Origin: Roseovarius gaetbuli
GTDB taxonomy: Bacteria; Pseudomonadota; Alphaproteobacteria; Rhodobacterales; Rhodobacteraceae
Reading direction: 5' to 3'
Length of the DNA stretch: 64,000 nt
Assembly: GCF_900172365.1 (NCBI RefSeq)
Contig: NZ_FWFJ01000011.1
Span: forward strand, 1 to 64,000
A program made the position numbers and the translations under genes. Positions 48,853 through 59,067 of this stretch are shown here, piece by piece. The notes beneath the pieces were generated by a model. It did no database searches and was not told the origin of the DNA. It saw only the letters and a program-made list of their open reading frames with translations. The first letter of the stretch is position 1. The number at the start of each line of letters is the position of its first letter.

Positions 48853-51216
48853 ATGCGCGCGCTCGATAAAAAGCTGCTGCGCGATTTTCGCCGCTTGTGG
48901 GCGCAGGCGATCGCGATTGCGCTTGTGCTGGCCTGCGGGGTGGCGATCTTGCTGACCACCTATGGGATGTATGGCGCGCTTGAGGATACGCGTGCCGCCT
49001 ATTATCAGCGCAACCGGTTTGCCGATGTCTTTGCCAGTGCCAATCGCGCGCCGCAATCGCTTGTCGCGGCGATGCGCGATATCGACGGCGTGCGCAGTGT
49101 CGCGGCGCGGGTGGACGAACATGTGATCCTTGATGTTCCGGGCCGTCTTGAAACGATCACCGGGCGCATCCTGTCGCTGCCGGTCAACGGCGAGGTGATG
49201 CTGAACCTGCCGATCGTCCGTCAGGGGCGGCTTCCGTCGCCGACGCGCAGCGACGAGGTGGCGGTAAACGAGCCTTTTGCGCGCGCCAACGGCTTGCGCC
49301 TCGGCGATACCTTTTTTGCCAATCTCAACGGGCAGAAGCGCGAACTTACCCTGACCGGCATGCTGTTGTCGCCCGAGTTCATCTATACCATCGGTCCCGG
49401 CGCCCTTTTGCCCGACAACAAGACCTTTGGCATTTTGTGGATGTCCGAACGCGCGGTGTCGGCCGCCTTTGACATGCAGGGCGCCTTCAACAGCGTGTCG
49501 CTCAAGCTTGACCCCTCGGCCAGTGAACAGGACGTGATCGACCGGGTGGATGACCTTCTCAAGCCCTATGGCGGGCTTGGGGCCTTTGGTCGCGACCAGC
49601 AGATTTCGCATAGCTTTATCGACGCCGAGATCGAACAGCAGCGCACCGGCGCGATGATCCTGCCGCCGATTTTCTATGGTATCGCGGCCTTTCTCGTCAG
49701 CATGGTGATCGGTCGGATCATCGCTCTGGACCGGGCCGAAATCGGGCTTTTGAAGGCGATCGGCTATTCCAACGCCGAGGTCTGCCTGCATTACCTGTTG
49801 CTGGCGGGGCTGATCGCGGTTGCCGGCACGCTTCTGGGCTGGGGCGTGGGCACGTGGTTGTCGCATGCGGTGGCGCAGATGTATGCCAACTTCTTCGACT
49901 TTCCCTATCTGGTCTATCGGATGTCCTTTAACGCCTATGCGATCTCGGGGGTTCTGGCGCTTGTCAGCGTGGCGGTGGGCGCAAGCAAAAGCGCCCTCGG
50001 GGCTGCGCGTTTGCCCCCCGCCGTGGCGATGGCGCCGCCCGCGCCGCCGCGCTTCAAGCGGACGGTTCTGGATCGTCTTTTGGCCCTCCTGCACCTGTCA
50101 CAGCCGATGATGATGATCCTGCGCAGCCTGATGCGGTGGCCGCTGCGCTCTGGGTTTACCTCGCTTGGTCTGGCGCTTGCGGTTGCGGTTCTGATCGCGT
50201 CGAGCTTTTTCGAGGATGCATTGGACGCGATGATCGACAAGACCTTTCAGCAAACCAACCGCCAGGATGCCACGCTGTTCTTTGCCCCTGATATCCCGGA
50301 AACCGCGCTTGCGGCGGTTGCCAATCTGCCCGGCGTTCTTGTGGCCGAGGGCCAGCAGTTTCAGGCCGCGATCCTGCGCCATGGCCACCTTGAAAAGGAC
50401 GTCGCCATCGAGGCGCACCGCCCTGGTGTTGATCTGGCGCGCGTCGTCGATAGTGCCGGTCGCGTGATCACGGCGCCCAAGGATGGGATTTTGTTGTCAC
50501 GCCGTCTGGCGTCACAGCTCGAGGTTCGGGTCGGGGATGTGATCGAGGCCGAATTCAAGGGCGGGCGCGCCGAGACGCACCGCGTGCGCGTGGTTGGCAT
50601 CGTGACGCAATATGTCGGCCTTGGCGCCTATATGGATCTTGAAACCCTGAATGCGATGTTGCGGCAGGCGCCGCGGATTTCGGCGGCAAACGTTCTGTTG
50701 GATAGCCGCCAGATCCCGGCCTTGCACGCGGTTCTCAAAAGCACGCCAGAGCTTGGCGGTCTGGTGATGACCACCGAAATGCGCCAATCCTTTCAGGACA
50801 CGATCAGCTATAACGTCACAATCATGACCACGATCTATCTGGTGATCGCGGTGCTGATCACCTTTGGCGTCGCCTATAACGGCGCGCGCATTCAGCTCTC
50901 GGAGCGGGCGCGCGAACTGGCCAGCCTGCGTATTCTGGGGTTCACGCGTGGCGAGGTGTCCTTCATCCTGATCGGCGAAACCATGATCCTTGCGGTGCTG
51001 GCACAGCCCCTGGGCTGGCTTTTGGGCTCGGGCATCGCGGCGGCCCTGGTTCGGGGGTCGAGCAGCGACCTTTACGCGATCCCGCTCGTGCTTGAGCCTT
51101 CGGGATTTGCCCGCGCCAGCCTTATCGTGCTGGCGGCGTCACTGCTGTCGTCGCTGATTGTGCGGCGTCGACTTGATCAGCTTGACCTTGTTCAGGTCAT
51201 GAAAACACGGGAGTAA
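48853..51216 (+). CDS. FtsX/MacB-like ABC permease
   Basis: 787 residues from ATG 48853; GTG codons at 48838 and 48841 are alternative starts that overlap the ATPase gene. A first membrane span near the N-terminus (AIAIALVLACGVAILLTTYGM) is followed by a periplasmic domain, an FtsX three-span block (about 275-385), a second span and periplasmic domain, and a C-terminal FtsX block. The duplicated FtsX layout is that of lipoprotein/DevC-like or adventurous-motility-type exporters. The substrate is unknown; lipids or lipoproteins are the usual cargo. Confidence 0.85.
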   Translation: MRALDKKLLRDFRRLWAQAIAIALVLACGVAILLTTYGMYGALEDTRAAYYQRNRFADVFASANRAPQSLVAAMRDIDGVRSVAARVDEHVILDVPGRLETITGRILSLPVNGEVMLNLPIVRQGRLPSPTRSDEVAVNEPFARANGLRLGDTFFANLNGQKRELTLTGMLLSPEFIYTIGPGALLPDNKTFGILWMSERAVSAAFDMQGAFNSVSLKLDPSASEQDVIDRVDDLLKPYGGLGAFGRDQQISHSFIDAEIEQQRTGAMILPPIFYGIAAFLVSMVIGRIIALDRAEIGLLKAIGYSNAEVCLHYLLLAGLIAVAGTLLGWGVGTWLSHAVAQMYANFFDFPYLVYRMSFNAYAISGVLALVSVAVGASKSALGAARLPPAVAMAPPAPPRFKRTVLDRLLALLHLSQPMMMILRSLMRWPLRSGFTSLGLALAVAVLIASSFFEDALDAMIDKTFQQTNRQDATLFFAPDIPETALAAVANLPGVLVAEGQQFQAAILRHGHLEKDVAIEAHRPGVDLARVVDSAGRVITAPKDGILLSRRLASQLEVRVGDVIEAEFKGGRAETHRVRVVGIVTQYVGLGAYMDLETLNAMLRQAPRISAANVLLDSRQIPALHAVLKSTPELGGLVMTTEMRQSFQDTISYNVTIMTTIYLVIAVLITFGVAYNGARIQLSERARELASLRILGFTRGEVSFILIGETMILAVLAQPLGWLLGSGIAAALVRGSSSDLYAIPLVLEPSGFARASLIVLAASLLSSLIVRRRLDQLDLVQVMKTRE

Positions 51217-51221
51217 GACAA

Positions 51222-52436
51222 ATGGCCCTGACATCGCGCAATTTTGTGTTTGGCTTTATCGGTGCGGCGATTGTTGCTTCGCTGGTTTATGTCACGCTGC
51301 ACACCGATCCCGTTGCGGTGGATTTGCACAGGCTGACGCGTGGCCCGATGCAGGTGACGATCAATGCCGATGGCAAAACCCGCATTCGCGAGGTTTACGA
51401 GGTCTCGTCGCCGATCACCGGCACTGCGCTGCGCGCGCCGGTGCGGGTCGGGGACCGGGTGATTGCCGGGCAAACCGTGGTCGCCGTGGTCGAGCCGCTT
51501 TCCTCAAACCTGCTTGACCCGCGCAGCCGCATTCAGGCCGAGGCCGCCGTGCGCGAAGCCGAGGCCGCGCTTCAGGTCGCCCGCAGCCGGGTGCGCGAGG
51601 CGCAAGAGGATCTGACCCATGCGCAGCGCGAATACGACCGCAGCAAGGCCCTTGTCGAACGCGGTGTGGCCTCGCAGATGCGGCTTGAGGATTCAGAACA
51701 GATGCTTGGCATGAAACGCGCCGCCGAAACCGCCGCCGTGTCCGGGCTTGAGATGGCCAATAGCGCGCTTGAACGCGCCCGCGCGGCCCTGATCGAACCG
51801 GGCGACGCGGGCGGCGACGGCGAGGGGAGCTGTTGCCTGCAACTCACCGCGCCGACGGATGGCCGGGTGCTTGAGATCGACGTCATAAGCGAACGCCCCG
51901 TCGTTGCGGGCATGCGGCTTTTGTCGGTGGGTCAGCCCGATGACCTTGAGATTGTCGCCGATCTTTTGTCGACCGATGCCGTCCGCCTTGATCTGGGCGA
52001 TCGCGCGATTGTCGAACGCTGGGGCGGCGATGACCCGCTTGAGGCGCGGATTTCCAAGATCGAGCCGTCGGCCTATACCAAGGTTTCGGCCCTCGGCATC
52101 GAAGAACAGCGCGTCGATGTGGTGTTTGACCTGATAACCCCGCCCGAGCAACGCCCCGAGCTTGGCGACGGGTTTTCGGTTTTCCTGCGCGCGGTTGAAT
52201 GGGAAAGCGACGATGTTCTTGCCGTGCCGCTGAGTGCCGTCTTTCGGCAAGGCGACAGTTGGGCGGTGTTCGTGGCCGAGGGAACCACCGCGCGCCTGAG
52301 ACGCCTCGAGATCGGGCGGCGCAACACCTCTTTTGCCGAGGTCCTGAGCGGGCTTGAGGCGGGCGAAACCGTGATCCTACACCCCGCGGAAGAGATCGCG
52401 GAAGGCACGGAAATCGAGGCGCTTGTGTCCGAGTGA
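51222..52436 (+). CDS. HlyD/MacA-like periplasmic adaptor protein
   Basis: 404 residues. One N-terminal anchor (FGFIGAAIVASLVYVTL); biotinyl-lipoyl-like half (ITGTALRAPVRVGDRVIAGQ); long alpha-hairpin coiled coil (about 100-195, AEAAVREAEAALQVARSRVREAQEDL); then beta-barrel and membrane-proximal domains. It follows the permease by five bases. With the ATPase and permease it forms a tripartite-type pump. No outer-membrane channel gene is in the window. CCLQLTAP holds an unusual adjacent Cys pair at the second lipoyl half. Confidence 0.87.
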   Translation: MALTSRNFVFGFIGAAIVASLVYVTLHTDPVAVDLHRLTRGPMQVTINADGKTRIREVYEVSSPITGTALRAPVRVGDRVIAGQTVVAVVEPLSSNLLDPRSRIQAEAAVREAEAALQVARSRVREAQEDLTHAQREYDRSKALVERGVASQMRLEDSEQMLGMKRAAETAAVSGLEMANSALERARAALIEPGDAGGDGEGSCCLQLTAPTDGRVLEIDVISERPVVAGMRLLSVGQPDDLEIVADLLSTDAVRLDLGDRAIVERWGGDDPLEARISKIEPSAYTKVSALGIEEQRVDVVFDLITPPEQRPELGDGFSVFLRAVEWESDDVLAVPLSAVFRQGDSWAVFVAEGTTARLRRLEIGRRNTSFAEVLSGLEAGETVILHPAEEIAEGTEIEALVSE

Positions 52437-52452
52437 TTGGCCGATTTGCCGC

Positions 52453-52698
52453 CTATGCCATTTTGCTGCGCAAATACGCCAGCAAGGCGTCATAGCTTTG
52501 CATTTTCGGATAATCGGCCTCGGGCATGTCGAGGTCAAAGCGTTTGCCAAGCGCGGTGACGAGGGTCAGGAAATCCATTGAATCGATATCGAATTCCTCG
52601 CGCAGATCCTGCGTGCGGTCGATGTCATCCAGCGCGATATCAGGCGCGATGCGGTGAAGTTCTTCGGCGAGGGCGGCGTCAATGTTTGTCTCTGTCAT
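52453..52698 (-). CDS. Acyl carrier protein
   Basis: 81 residues, acidic, with the phosphopantetheine site DSMDFL (Ser40) at the start of helix II and the four-helix ACP pattern. It is the last gene of the acsA-E1-E2-acp operon and overlaps the E2 gene by four bases. It is not next to fatty-acid synthase genes. An ACP coupled to a 2-oxoacid dehydrogenase is unusual; it may accept acyl groups from E2 or carry a modified acyl group. This is inference. Confidence 0.88.
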   Translation of the reverse strand: MTETNIDAALAEELHRIAPDIALDDIDRTQDLREEFDIDSMDFLTLVTALGKRFDLDMPEADYPKMQSYDALLAYLRSKMA

Positions 52699-53936
52699 AG
52701 CGTTTCCGGATCTTGCAGGTGCTTGGCGATTGCGCTGAGAAACAGCGCGCCACGGCGGCCGTCGCTGACCCGGTGATCGGCTGCAAGCGTGAGTGTGGCG
52801 GTGAGGCGCGGTACGACTTTCTTGCCCTCGACCCAGGGGCGCAGGGCCGGGGTTCCGACCCCGACAATCGCCACCTGCGGCGGATAGATCACGCCGTAAA
52901 GCTGATCCACGCCGCGATCCCCAAGGCTGGTGAGGGTGATCGTGGCATCTGACAACTCGCGCGCGCGATAGCGCCCGGCGCGCACCCGCGCGATCAGGTC
53001 GCGCATCGACGTCATCAGGTCGTCAAGATTTTGCCTGTCGGTGTCAAACAGGGCCGGGGCCACCAATCCGCCGCTGCGCAGCGCGATGGCAAGACCCGCA
53101 TGCACCGCCTCGCTTTGATGAAAGTGACCCTCTTCAAACGTGCCGTTCATTTCCGGCACCTTTTTCACCGCGCGGGCAAGCGCCTTGAGATAAAGCACGC
53201 CCAAAAGCAACCTTTCATCCGGCGCGCGCGTGGCATTCTCGGCGGTGATAAAGGCCTCTGCCTTGGTCAGATCGACGGTATGGGACAGGTAATAATGCGG
53301 GATTTCGCGTTTGGAACGGCTCATGGCGGCGGCGATGGCGGCGCGCATGTCGCTTTGCGCCTCGGGCTTCGGCTTGGCCATGGCCGCGATGTCCGAGCGG
53401 GTGATCGGCCTAGCCGCGCCGGGGGCGAGGCGGCTTAGGTCAACCCCGGTCTGCGCCGCCAGACGGCGCGCCGCCGGGCTTATGCGTGGGCGGGATTGGA
53501 TCGGCTTTACCTCGCTTCGGGCGCGGTCTTCGGGCATCGGGATTTCGGGGAAGGGCCCCTCTGGCGCCGGCACTTCCGGGCCCGGCCCTTTAGGCGCAGG
53601 ATCGTGCGGCGCAGGGTCTTCGCGCGGCACAGATGCGGGTTTGGGATCATGCGGCTGGGGCGCTTCGGGTTCTGGCGTGTCCGGGTCGGCGGCGCTGTTT
53701 GCCGCTGAGCGGATCATCGCGAGCGGCGTGCCGACCGGGACTTTGGTGCCCGGATCGACAAGCCAATCCTCAAGCACGCCATCCTCGAAAACCTCGATTT
53801 CGATCACGCCTTTCTGGGTTTCGACAGCGGCGATTACATCGCCGCGCCTTACGTTGTCGCCGGGCGACATCAACTGTTCCACCAAGGTTCCGGCCTCCAT
53901 ATCTGCGCCAAGCGAGGGCATGAGAAATGCGCTCAT
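52695..53936 (-). CDS. 2-oxoacid dehydrogenase E2, dihydrolipoamide acyltransferase
   Basis: 413 residues: one lipoyl domain (about 1-75; lipoyl Lys42 in [11 protein letters not shown]), a long Pro/Glu/Asp-rich linker (about 80-145), a peripheral-subunit-binding domain ([22 protein letters not shown], about 150-186), and the catalytic core with ADHRVSDG near the C-terminus. It transfers acyl groups from E1 to CoA. The core has the size of the PDH/acetoin group. Overlaps E1 and ACP genes by four bases each. No E3 gene is nearby. Confidence 0.88.
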   Translation of the reverse strand: MSAFLMPSLGADMEAGTLVEQLMSPGDNVRRGDVIAAVETQKGVIEIEVFEDGVLEDWLVDPGTKVPVGTPLAMIRSAANSAADPDTPEPEAPQPHDPKPASVPREDPAPHDPAPKGPGPEVPAPEGPFPEIPMPEDRARSEVKPIQSRPRISPAARRLAAQTGVDLSRLAPGAARPITRSDIAAMAKPKPEAQSDMRAAIAAAMSRSKREIPHYYLSHTVDLTKAEAFITAENATRAPDERLLLGVLYLKALARAVKKVPEMNGTFEEGHFHQSEAVHAGLAIALRSGGLVAPALFDTDRQNLDDLMTSMRDLIARVRAGRYRARELSDATITLTSLGDRGVDQLYGVIYPPQVAIVGVGTPALRPWVEGKKVVPRLTATLTLAADHRVSDGRRGALFLSAIAKHLQDPETL

Positions 53937-55936
53937 GGCGTGGTGTCCATTATCTGTCTGACCGTCGCGACGATCCGCGCGGTCTGGGGGATTGCGGCCT
54001 GTTCGAGGTGCTGTGCATAGGGGATCGGCACCTCTTGGCTACAGACGCGGGCAAGCGGCGCGTCGAGGTCGTAAAAGGCGTCTTCGGCCAGCCGCATGCC
54101 GATCTCTGCCGCGAGGCTTCCGCTTTTCCAGCCTTCATCGACCATCACCGCACGGCGGGTCTTGGTGACCGAGGCGATGATCGTCTTCATGTCGAGCGGT
54201 CGCAGGCTTCGCAGGTCAATGACCTCTGCCGAGATGCCCGCCTCGGCCAGCTGATCGGCGGCCTCAAGCGCCTTGAACAGCGAGCCGCCATAGGTGATCA
54301 GCGAGACATCGCTGCCATCCCGCCGGATCGCGGCGCGGTCGATATCGACGGGACCGGCGTTTTCGGCAATCTCGCCCTCGCGGTTATAAAGCATCACGTT
54401 CTCGAAAATCAGCACCGGATCAGGGTCTTGCAAGGCGGTCCAGAGCATGCCGCGCGCATCCTCCATCGTGGCGGGGGCCAGCACGCGCAATCCCGGAATA
54501 TGGGCATACCAGCCCTCAAGCGAATGCGAATGTTGCGCCGCAAGCTGTTTGCCGGCCCCCGTCGCCATGCGGATCACCACCGGCACGCCAAACTGATTGT
54601 TGGACATGTGGCGCAGGGTGGCGGCGGTGTTGAGAATCTGATCCAGCGCCAGAAGCGAGAAATTGACCGTCATCACCTCGACGATCGGGCTCATTCCGGC
54701 GATTGCCGCGCCGATCCCGGCCCCGGTAAAGCCGGATTCCGACAGGGGCGTGTCACGAATCCGCTCGGGGCCGAATTGATCCAGCAGGCCCTTGCTGACC
54801 GCATAGCAGCCGCCGTAATGGCCGACATCCTCACCCATCAAGAACACCTTGGGGTCGCGCGTCATGGCATCGACAATTGCGCCGCGGACGGCCTCGCGAT
54901 AGGTGGTCGGGATCATCGGGCCGGGTTTAACGGGCGCGGGCGGGGCCGGGCGCTCGGGCGACATGACAAACCGCGTCAGGCTTTCCAGCGGCTCGTCTGT
55001 CCCGGCCTCGGCAAAGGCGACGGCCGTGGCGATCTCTTCGTCGATCTCGACGATGATTTTTGAGACCTCATCCGAATGCAGCAGCCCGTTTTGATCAAGC
55101 CATGTCTGAAACCGCAGGATCGGCCCCTTTTCGCGCCATTCCGCCACCTCTTCCTTGGAGCGGTAAAGCTGGGCGTCAAACATCGAATGGGCGCGAAAGC
55201 GATAGGTGCGGCATTCAAGGAAATAGGGTTGGCCGGTCTCTGCGATGTGGCGCAGGGCGCGGCGTGCGGCGACCTCGACGGCGACGACATCCATGCCGTC
55301 GACCGAGGCGCTCTCTATGCCATAGCAGGCGGCTTTTGCGCTGATGTCGGTTTGCGATTCAGACAGGCTCAGGGCTGTGCCCATGGCATAGCCGTTGTTT
55401 TCGCAGACAAACAGAACCGGCAGCCCCCAGAGCGCGGCAAGGTTCAGGCTTTCGTGAAACTCGCCCTCGGCAACGGCGCCTTCGCCGCAAAAACAGGCCG
55501 TCACGCTATCGCGCGCTTCCATCCGGTCGGCGAGACCAAGGCCCACGGCCATCGGCAAGCCGCCGCCCACGATGGCGTTGCCGCCGTAAAACAGGTGATC
55601 GCGGCTAAAGAGATGCATCGAGCCGCCACGCCCCCCGGCACAGCCCTCGGCCTTGCCGTACATTTCGGCCAGGATGTGGCTCATCGCAATGCCGCGCACC
55701 AGGGCATGACCATGCTCGCGGTAGGTCGCCACCACCCGATCCTGCGCACCCAGAAGCGGGATGATGCCCGCGGCAATCGCCTCTTCCCCGTCATAGAGAT
55801 GCAGAAAGCCGCGGATTTTCTGTTGGGTATATAGCTCTGCGCATTTGTCTTCAAAGCGGCGGATGCGGATCATCGCCTTGAGCAGGTCGCGCACGTGGTC
55901 ATGATCGAGACGGGGTTTGAGAGGGGGCGCTGTCAT
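53933..55936 (-). CDS. Fused E1 alpha-beta thiamine-diphosphate 2-oxoacid dehydrogenase
   Basis: 667 residues. Residues about 1-320 are E1 alpha ([30 protein letters not shown]; ThDP motif [16 protein letters not shown] ... ENNGYAMGT) and about 345-667 are E1 beta ([43 protein letters not shown], then DLRSLRPLD). A Pro-rich joint ([13 protein letters not shown]) links them. Similar to pyruvate/acetoin dehydrogenase E1, where the subunits are usually separate. The ThDP motif has Glu in place of the usual Asp of GDG. Overlaps acsA and E2 genes by four bases. Confidence 0.87.
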   Translation of the reverse strand: MTAPPLKPRLDHDHVRDLLKAMIRIRRFEDKCAELYTQQKIRGFLHLYDGEEAIAAGIIPLLGAQDRVVATYREHGHALVRGIAMSHILAEMYGKAEGCAGGRGGSMHLFSRDHLFYGGNAIVGGGLPMAVGLGLADRMEARDSVTACFCGEGAVAEGEFHESLNLAALWGLPVLFVCENNGYAMGTALSLSESQTDISAKAACYGIESASVDGMDVVAVEVAARRALRHIAETGQPYFLECRTYRFRAHSMFDAQLYRSKEEVAEWREKGPILRFQTWLDQNGLLHSDEVSKIIVEIDEEIATAVAFAEAGTDEPLESLTRFVMSPERPAPPAPVKPGPMIPTTYREAVRGAIVDAMTRDPKVFLMGEDVGHYGGCYAVSKGLLDQFGPERIRDTPLSESGFTGAGIGAAIAGMSPIVEVMTVNFSLLALDQILNTAATLRHMSNNQFGVPVVIRMATGAGKQLAAQHSHSLEGWYAHIPGLRVLAPATMEDARGMLWTALQDPDPVLIFENVMLYNREGEIAENAGPVDIDRAAIRRDGSDVSLITYGGSLFKALEAADQLAEAGISAEVIDLRSLRPLDMKTIIASVTKTRRAVMVDEGWKSGSLAAEIGMRLAEDAFYDLDAPLARVCSQEVPIPYAQHLEQAAIPQTARIVATVRQIMDTTP

Positions 55937-57678
55937 TGCTCATCACTTTCCAATGTCGATATGTCGCCTTCCGGCAGGCCCAATTCGCGCGCCCGCAACA
56001 GGCGACGCATGATCTTGCCGCTTCGGGTTTTCGGCAGGTTCTTGCGAAACGCGATTTCTTTCGGGGCAACGGCGGGGCCAAGCCGTTTGCGGGCATGGCC
56101 GCTTAGCTCAAGCATCAACTCTTCGGTGGGCGCATAGCCCGGTTTCAGCCCGACAAAGGCCTTGACCCGCTCGCCAGCCGTTTCATCGGGCACGCCGATG
56201 ACGGCGACCTCGGCGACGGCCTCGTGTTCCATCAGCGCGCTTTCAACCTCGAACGGGCCGATCAGGTGGCCGGCGCTTTTGATCAGGTCATTGCTGCGGC
56301 CCACGAACCAGAAATACCCGTCACTGTCGCGCATCGCCAGATCGCCGGTGAGATACCAGCCGTCGCGAAAGCATTTTTCATACCGCGCATTTTCGTGCAG
56401 ATAGCCGCGCATCATCGACGGCCAGCCCGGGCGCAACGCCAGCTCGCCTATCGCCAGAGGCTTGGTTACCTCGCAAAGGCCATCCTCTGTCACCTCGACA
56501 ATGCCCGCCCTGATCCCCGGAAGCGGCTTGCCCATCGAGCCGGGTCTGACATCCATCGCGGCGAAATTGGCGATCATGATGCCGCCGGTTTCAGTCTGCC
56601 ACCAATTGTCGTGGAATGGCATGCCGAAGACGTCATTGCCCCAGATCACCGCCTCGGGGTTCAGCGGCTCGCCGACACTGGCCATGAACCGCAGGGACGA
56701 GAAATCATGCCCTTTGGTGGCCTCAACGCCCGCCTTCATCAGCATCCGGATCGCTGTGGGCGCGGTGTACCAGACGTTCACGCTTTCCCGGTCGAGGATG
56801 TCATACCAGCGGGCCACGTCAAATTCAGCCTCGTCTATTATCATCGTCACGCGGTTGCTCAGAGGCGCGATGATGCCATAGGAGGTGCCCGTCACCCATC
56901 CGGGATCGGCGGTGCACCAATAGGTATTGCCGGGCCTCAGGTCGAGCGCGAGGCGCCCGGTCATGTGATGGGCCACAACCGCGTCATGCACATGCACCAC
57001 GCCCTTGGGCTTACCGGTGGTGCCAGAGGTGAAATGTAAAAGCGCGGTGTCTTCGGGGTGCATCGGTTCGGCGGTGAACTCGGGCGAGGCGGCCTCCATC
57101 AGGGGCGACAGTTGGTCGGTGCCCTCTGCCATGCCATCGCTTAGAAACACATGGCGCAGATCCGGCAGCAGATCGCGCAGGGCGCTGACCTTGCGTTTGT
57201 AAAGCCGCGCCGTGGTGATCAGGACATTCGCGCCGCCGATCTCCATCCGCGCGCGAATAGGCTCTGGGCCAAATGCGGAAAACAGCGGGCAGAACACGCA
57301 GCCCGCCTTTAGCGTGCCAAGCGCCGCGATGTAGAGATCGGGCGTGCGCCCCAACAGCGAATAGACCCGCGCGCCTTTTTCAATGCCGTGACTGCGCAGC
57401 ACGTTGGCAAAGCGATTGGTCAGCTGCGACAGCTCGAGATAAGTGTAATCGGTCCGCTCACCGGATTTCGCGATCCAGCGCAGCGCCACCTGCGCGCCGT
57501 GACCGGCCGCGACATGCCGCTCAATCGCCTCATAGGCGATGTTGAGGTGCCCGCCCGGCAATCCATCAATCTCGCGGCGCGCGTCCTCCCAGCGAAAGCT
57601 GTCATAGGTGGCTGCGTAGTCGACCATATTTGCGGCTTTTGCCGCCGCCTCTGACTTGATGATGGTGTCCTCTGGCAT
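55933..57678 (-). CDS. acsA: AMP-forming acetyl-CoA synthetase (AcsA type)
   Basis: 581 residues from ATG 57678 (ribosome site weak). ANL-superfamily motifs: P-loop [47 protein letters not shown], hinge [18 protein letters not shown] and C-terminal [11 protein letters not shown] with the acetylatable lysine. Block spacing matches the ~570-residue Bacillus-type AcsA rather than the ~650-residue Acs. It activates acetate (or a related short acid) to acyl-CoA. It is the first gene of the four-gene overlapping operon; an FNR-like box lies 70 bases upstream. Confidence 0.85.
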   Translation of the reverse strand: MPEDTIIKSEAAAKAANMVDYAATYDSFRWEDARREIDGLPGGHLNIAYEAIERHVAAGHGAQVALRWIAKSGERTDYTYLELSQLTNRFANVLRSHGIEKGARVYSLLGRTPDLYIAALGTLKAGCVFCPLFSAFGPEPIRARMEIGGANVLITTARLYKRKVSALRDLLPDLRHVFLSDGMAEGTDQLSPLMEAASPEFTAEPMHPEDTALLHFTSGTTGKPKGVVHVHDAVVAHHMTGRLALDLRPGNTYWCTADPGWVTGTSYGIIAPLSNRVTMIIDEAEFDVARWYDILDRESVNVWYTAPTAIRMLMKAGVEATKGHDFSSLRFMASVGEPLNPEAVIWGNDVFGMPFHDNWWQTETGGIMIANFAAMDVRPGSMGKPLPGIRAGIVEVTEDGLCEVTKPLAIGELALRPGWPSMMRGYLHENARYEKCFRDGWYLTGDLAMRDSDGYFWFVGRSNDLIKSAGHLIGPFEVESALMEHEAVAEVAVIGVPDETAGERVKAFVGLKPGYAPTEELMLELSGHARKRLGPAVAPKEIAFRKNLPKTRSGKIMRRLLRARELGLPEGDISTLESDEQ

Positions 57679-57740
57679 GTCTGGTTTTGTCCTCGGCGCA
57701 CTGATCCAGAACAATGTTAGACCGTTGCTTTGGCGCGCGG

Positions 57741-57754
57741 ATGATCAAGATCAA
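57741..57754 (-). promoter_or_regulatory. FNR/FixK-like box for acsA operon
   Basis: ATGATCAAGATCAA matches nine of ten FNR positions (TTGAT-N4-ATCAA). The centre is 70 bases before the acsA ATG, the same geometry as the nirS and norC sites. Confidence 0.65.
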
Positions 57755-57772
57755 TTCGGGTTCGGTGCCGGA

Positions 57773-57786
57773 TTGATCCGCGTCAA
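57773..57786 (+). promoter_or_regulatory. FNR/FixK-like box for the bactofilin-like gene
   Basis: TTGATCCGCGTCAA matches the consensus TTGAT-N4-RTCAA fully. The centre is 70 bases before ATG 57850. Together with the site at 57741 it gives each arm of this divergent promoter its own box. Confidence 0.7.
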
Positions 57787-57849
57787 TTGCGCAGCGGGCA
57801 AGCGGGGTATGACTTCGAGAGTCTGATGCGAAACCTTCAGGAGACCACC

Positions 57850-59046
57850 ATGCCTCTTTCCCTGTCCCGACATATTGCAGCCCTCTGCTTGCTTGTGGGG
57901 CTTGCTCTGCCCGCTTTGGGCGAACCGGTCACGGTGACCCGGAGCGGCAGCGATACCTTCATGTCCGGAGCGTCGATCACCGAGACACTCGATACCCAAG
58001 GCGACAGCTTTATCGCCGCGCAATCGGCGGTGGCGCGTGGCGTGAGCGAGGGGGATTTGCACGTGGCCGGTTTCGATGTCTCGGTCAGCGCCGACACGCG
58101 CGAAGACCTTTATGCGTTCGGGGCGACGGTTGTTTTGCGCGGGGCGATTGCCCGCGATCTTACGGCCGCCGGCATTAGCCTGCGCACCGAAGACAGCGCG
58201 CAGACCAGTGGCAATGCGCGTCTTCTGGGCAAGACCGTCACCATCGAGGGGCCAGTTGCGGGTGCCTTGTCCGTGAGCGGGCGAGAGGTCGTGCTGAACG
58301 CGCCGATCACGGGGGATGTGCGTATTCTTGCCAAGACCCTGTCTTTTGGGCCAAAGGCGGTCGTCACAGGGACGCTCACCTATAGCATGGAAGACAGAAT
58401 TGACGTGCCCGAGCAAGTGGCCCCCGCGAGCCGCGTGGTGTTCAAGAAACTGTCGCCCCTTGAGGTGTGGGATGAGTTCGTGGATATGGGCCGGATGCGG
58501 GAAATGCCGATGTTGCCGACATTCGCCTCGATCGTCTTTGGGTTCATCATTTCACTGCTGTTTTTCGTCGCTCTCGGCGCGCTTGCGCTCGGGGTCATGC
58601 CGAAACGTCTTGAGGCCATGCGCAAAAGCATTGTCGCAGGCCCCGGCCGGACCCTGATTGCGGGGATTGCCGGGCTGTCGGTCCTGTTCGGCATGGTGCC
58701 GGTCACCGGTCTGACGATTGTCGGATTGCCCTTTGTGCCGATTGTCGTGCTCGGCATCATCGCGGCATGGACGCTTGGCTATGCGCTTGGGGCCTATGCG
58801 GTGGCGATGCGTGTCTGGGTTGGCTTCGGGGGCGATCCCGAGGCCGGGACGGCGGCCCGCCTCGTGGTGTTCGCGGGAGCGATCATTGTCATCGCCTTGT
58901 TGAACTTTATCCCCTTTGTCGGCTGGGTGGCGAATTACACCCTTGTTCTCCTGGGGATCGGCGCGATGACCACGACGCTATTGACCCATTTCATAGGCAA
59001 CTCGGGCCAGTCGCTTGATGTCGACATGAAGCCTACCAAAACTTGA
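57850..59046 (+). CDS. Bactofilin-like domain membrane protein
   Basis: 398 residues from ATG 57850 (CAGGAGACCACC before it). Signal peptide (HIAALCLLVGLALPALG), then a polymer-forming/bactofilin-like parallel beta repeat (about 30-200, with short strands such as LYAFGATVVLRGAIARDLTA and GDVRILAKTLSFG), then about five membrane spans (230-390). This pairs an exported beta-helix with a membrane anchor, unlike cytoplasmic bactofilins. Function unknown; an envelope role is likely. DUF2267 gene follows after 21 bases. Confidence 0.75.
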   Translation: MPLSLSRHIAALCLLVGLALPALGEPVTVTRSGSDTFMSGASITETLDTQGDSFIAAQSAVARGVSEGDLHVAGFDVSVSADTREDLYAFGATVVLRGAIARDLTAAGISLRTEDSAQTSGNARLLGKTVTIEGPVAGALSVSGREVVLNAPITGDVRILAKTLSFGPKAVVTGTLTYSMEDRIDVPEQVAPASRVVFKKLSPLEVWDEFVDMGRMREMPMLPTFASIVFGFIISLLFFVALGALALGVMPKRLEAMRKSIVAGPGRTLIAGIAGLSVLFGMVPVTGLTIVGLPFVPIVVLGIIAAWTLGYALGAYAVAMRVWVGFGGDPEAGTAARLVVFAGAIIVIALLNFIPFVGWVANYTLVLLGIGAMTTTLLTHFIGNSGQSLDVDMKPTKT

Positions 59047-59067
59047 CCCCGCAAAAGGAGAATACGC

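Noticed and set aside
48775..50094. 439-codon minus-strand open frame opposite the FtsX-like permease
   Set aside because: Shadow; the permease has clear FtsX topology and operon context.
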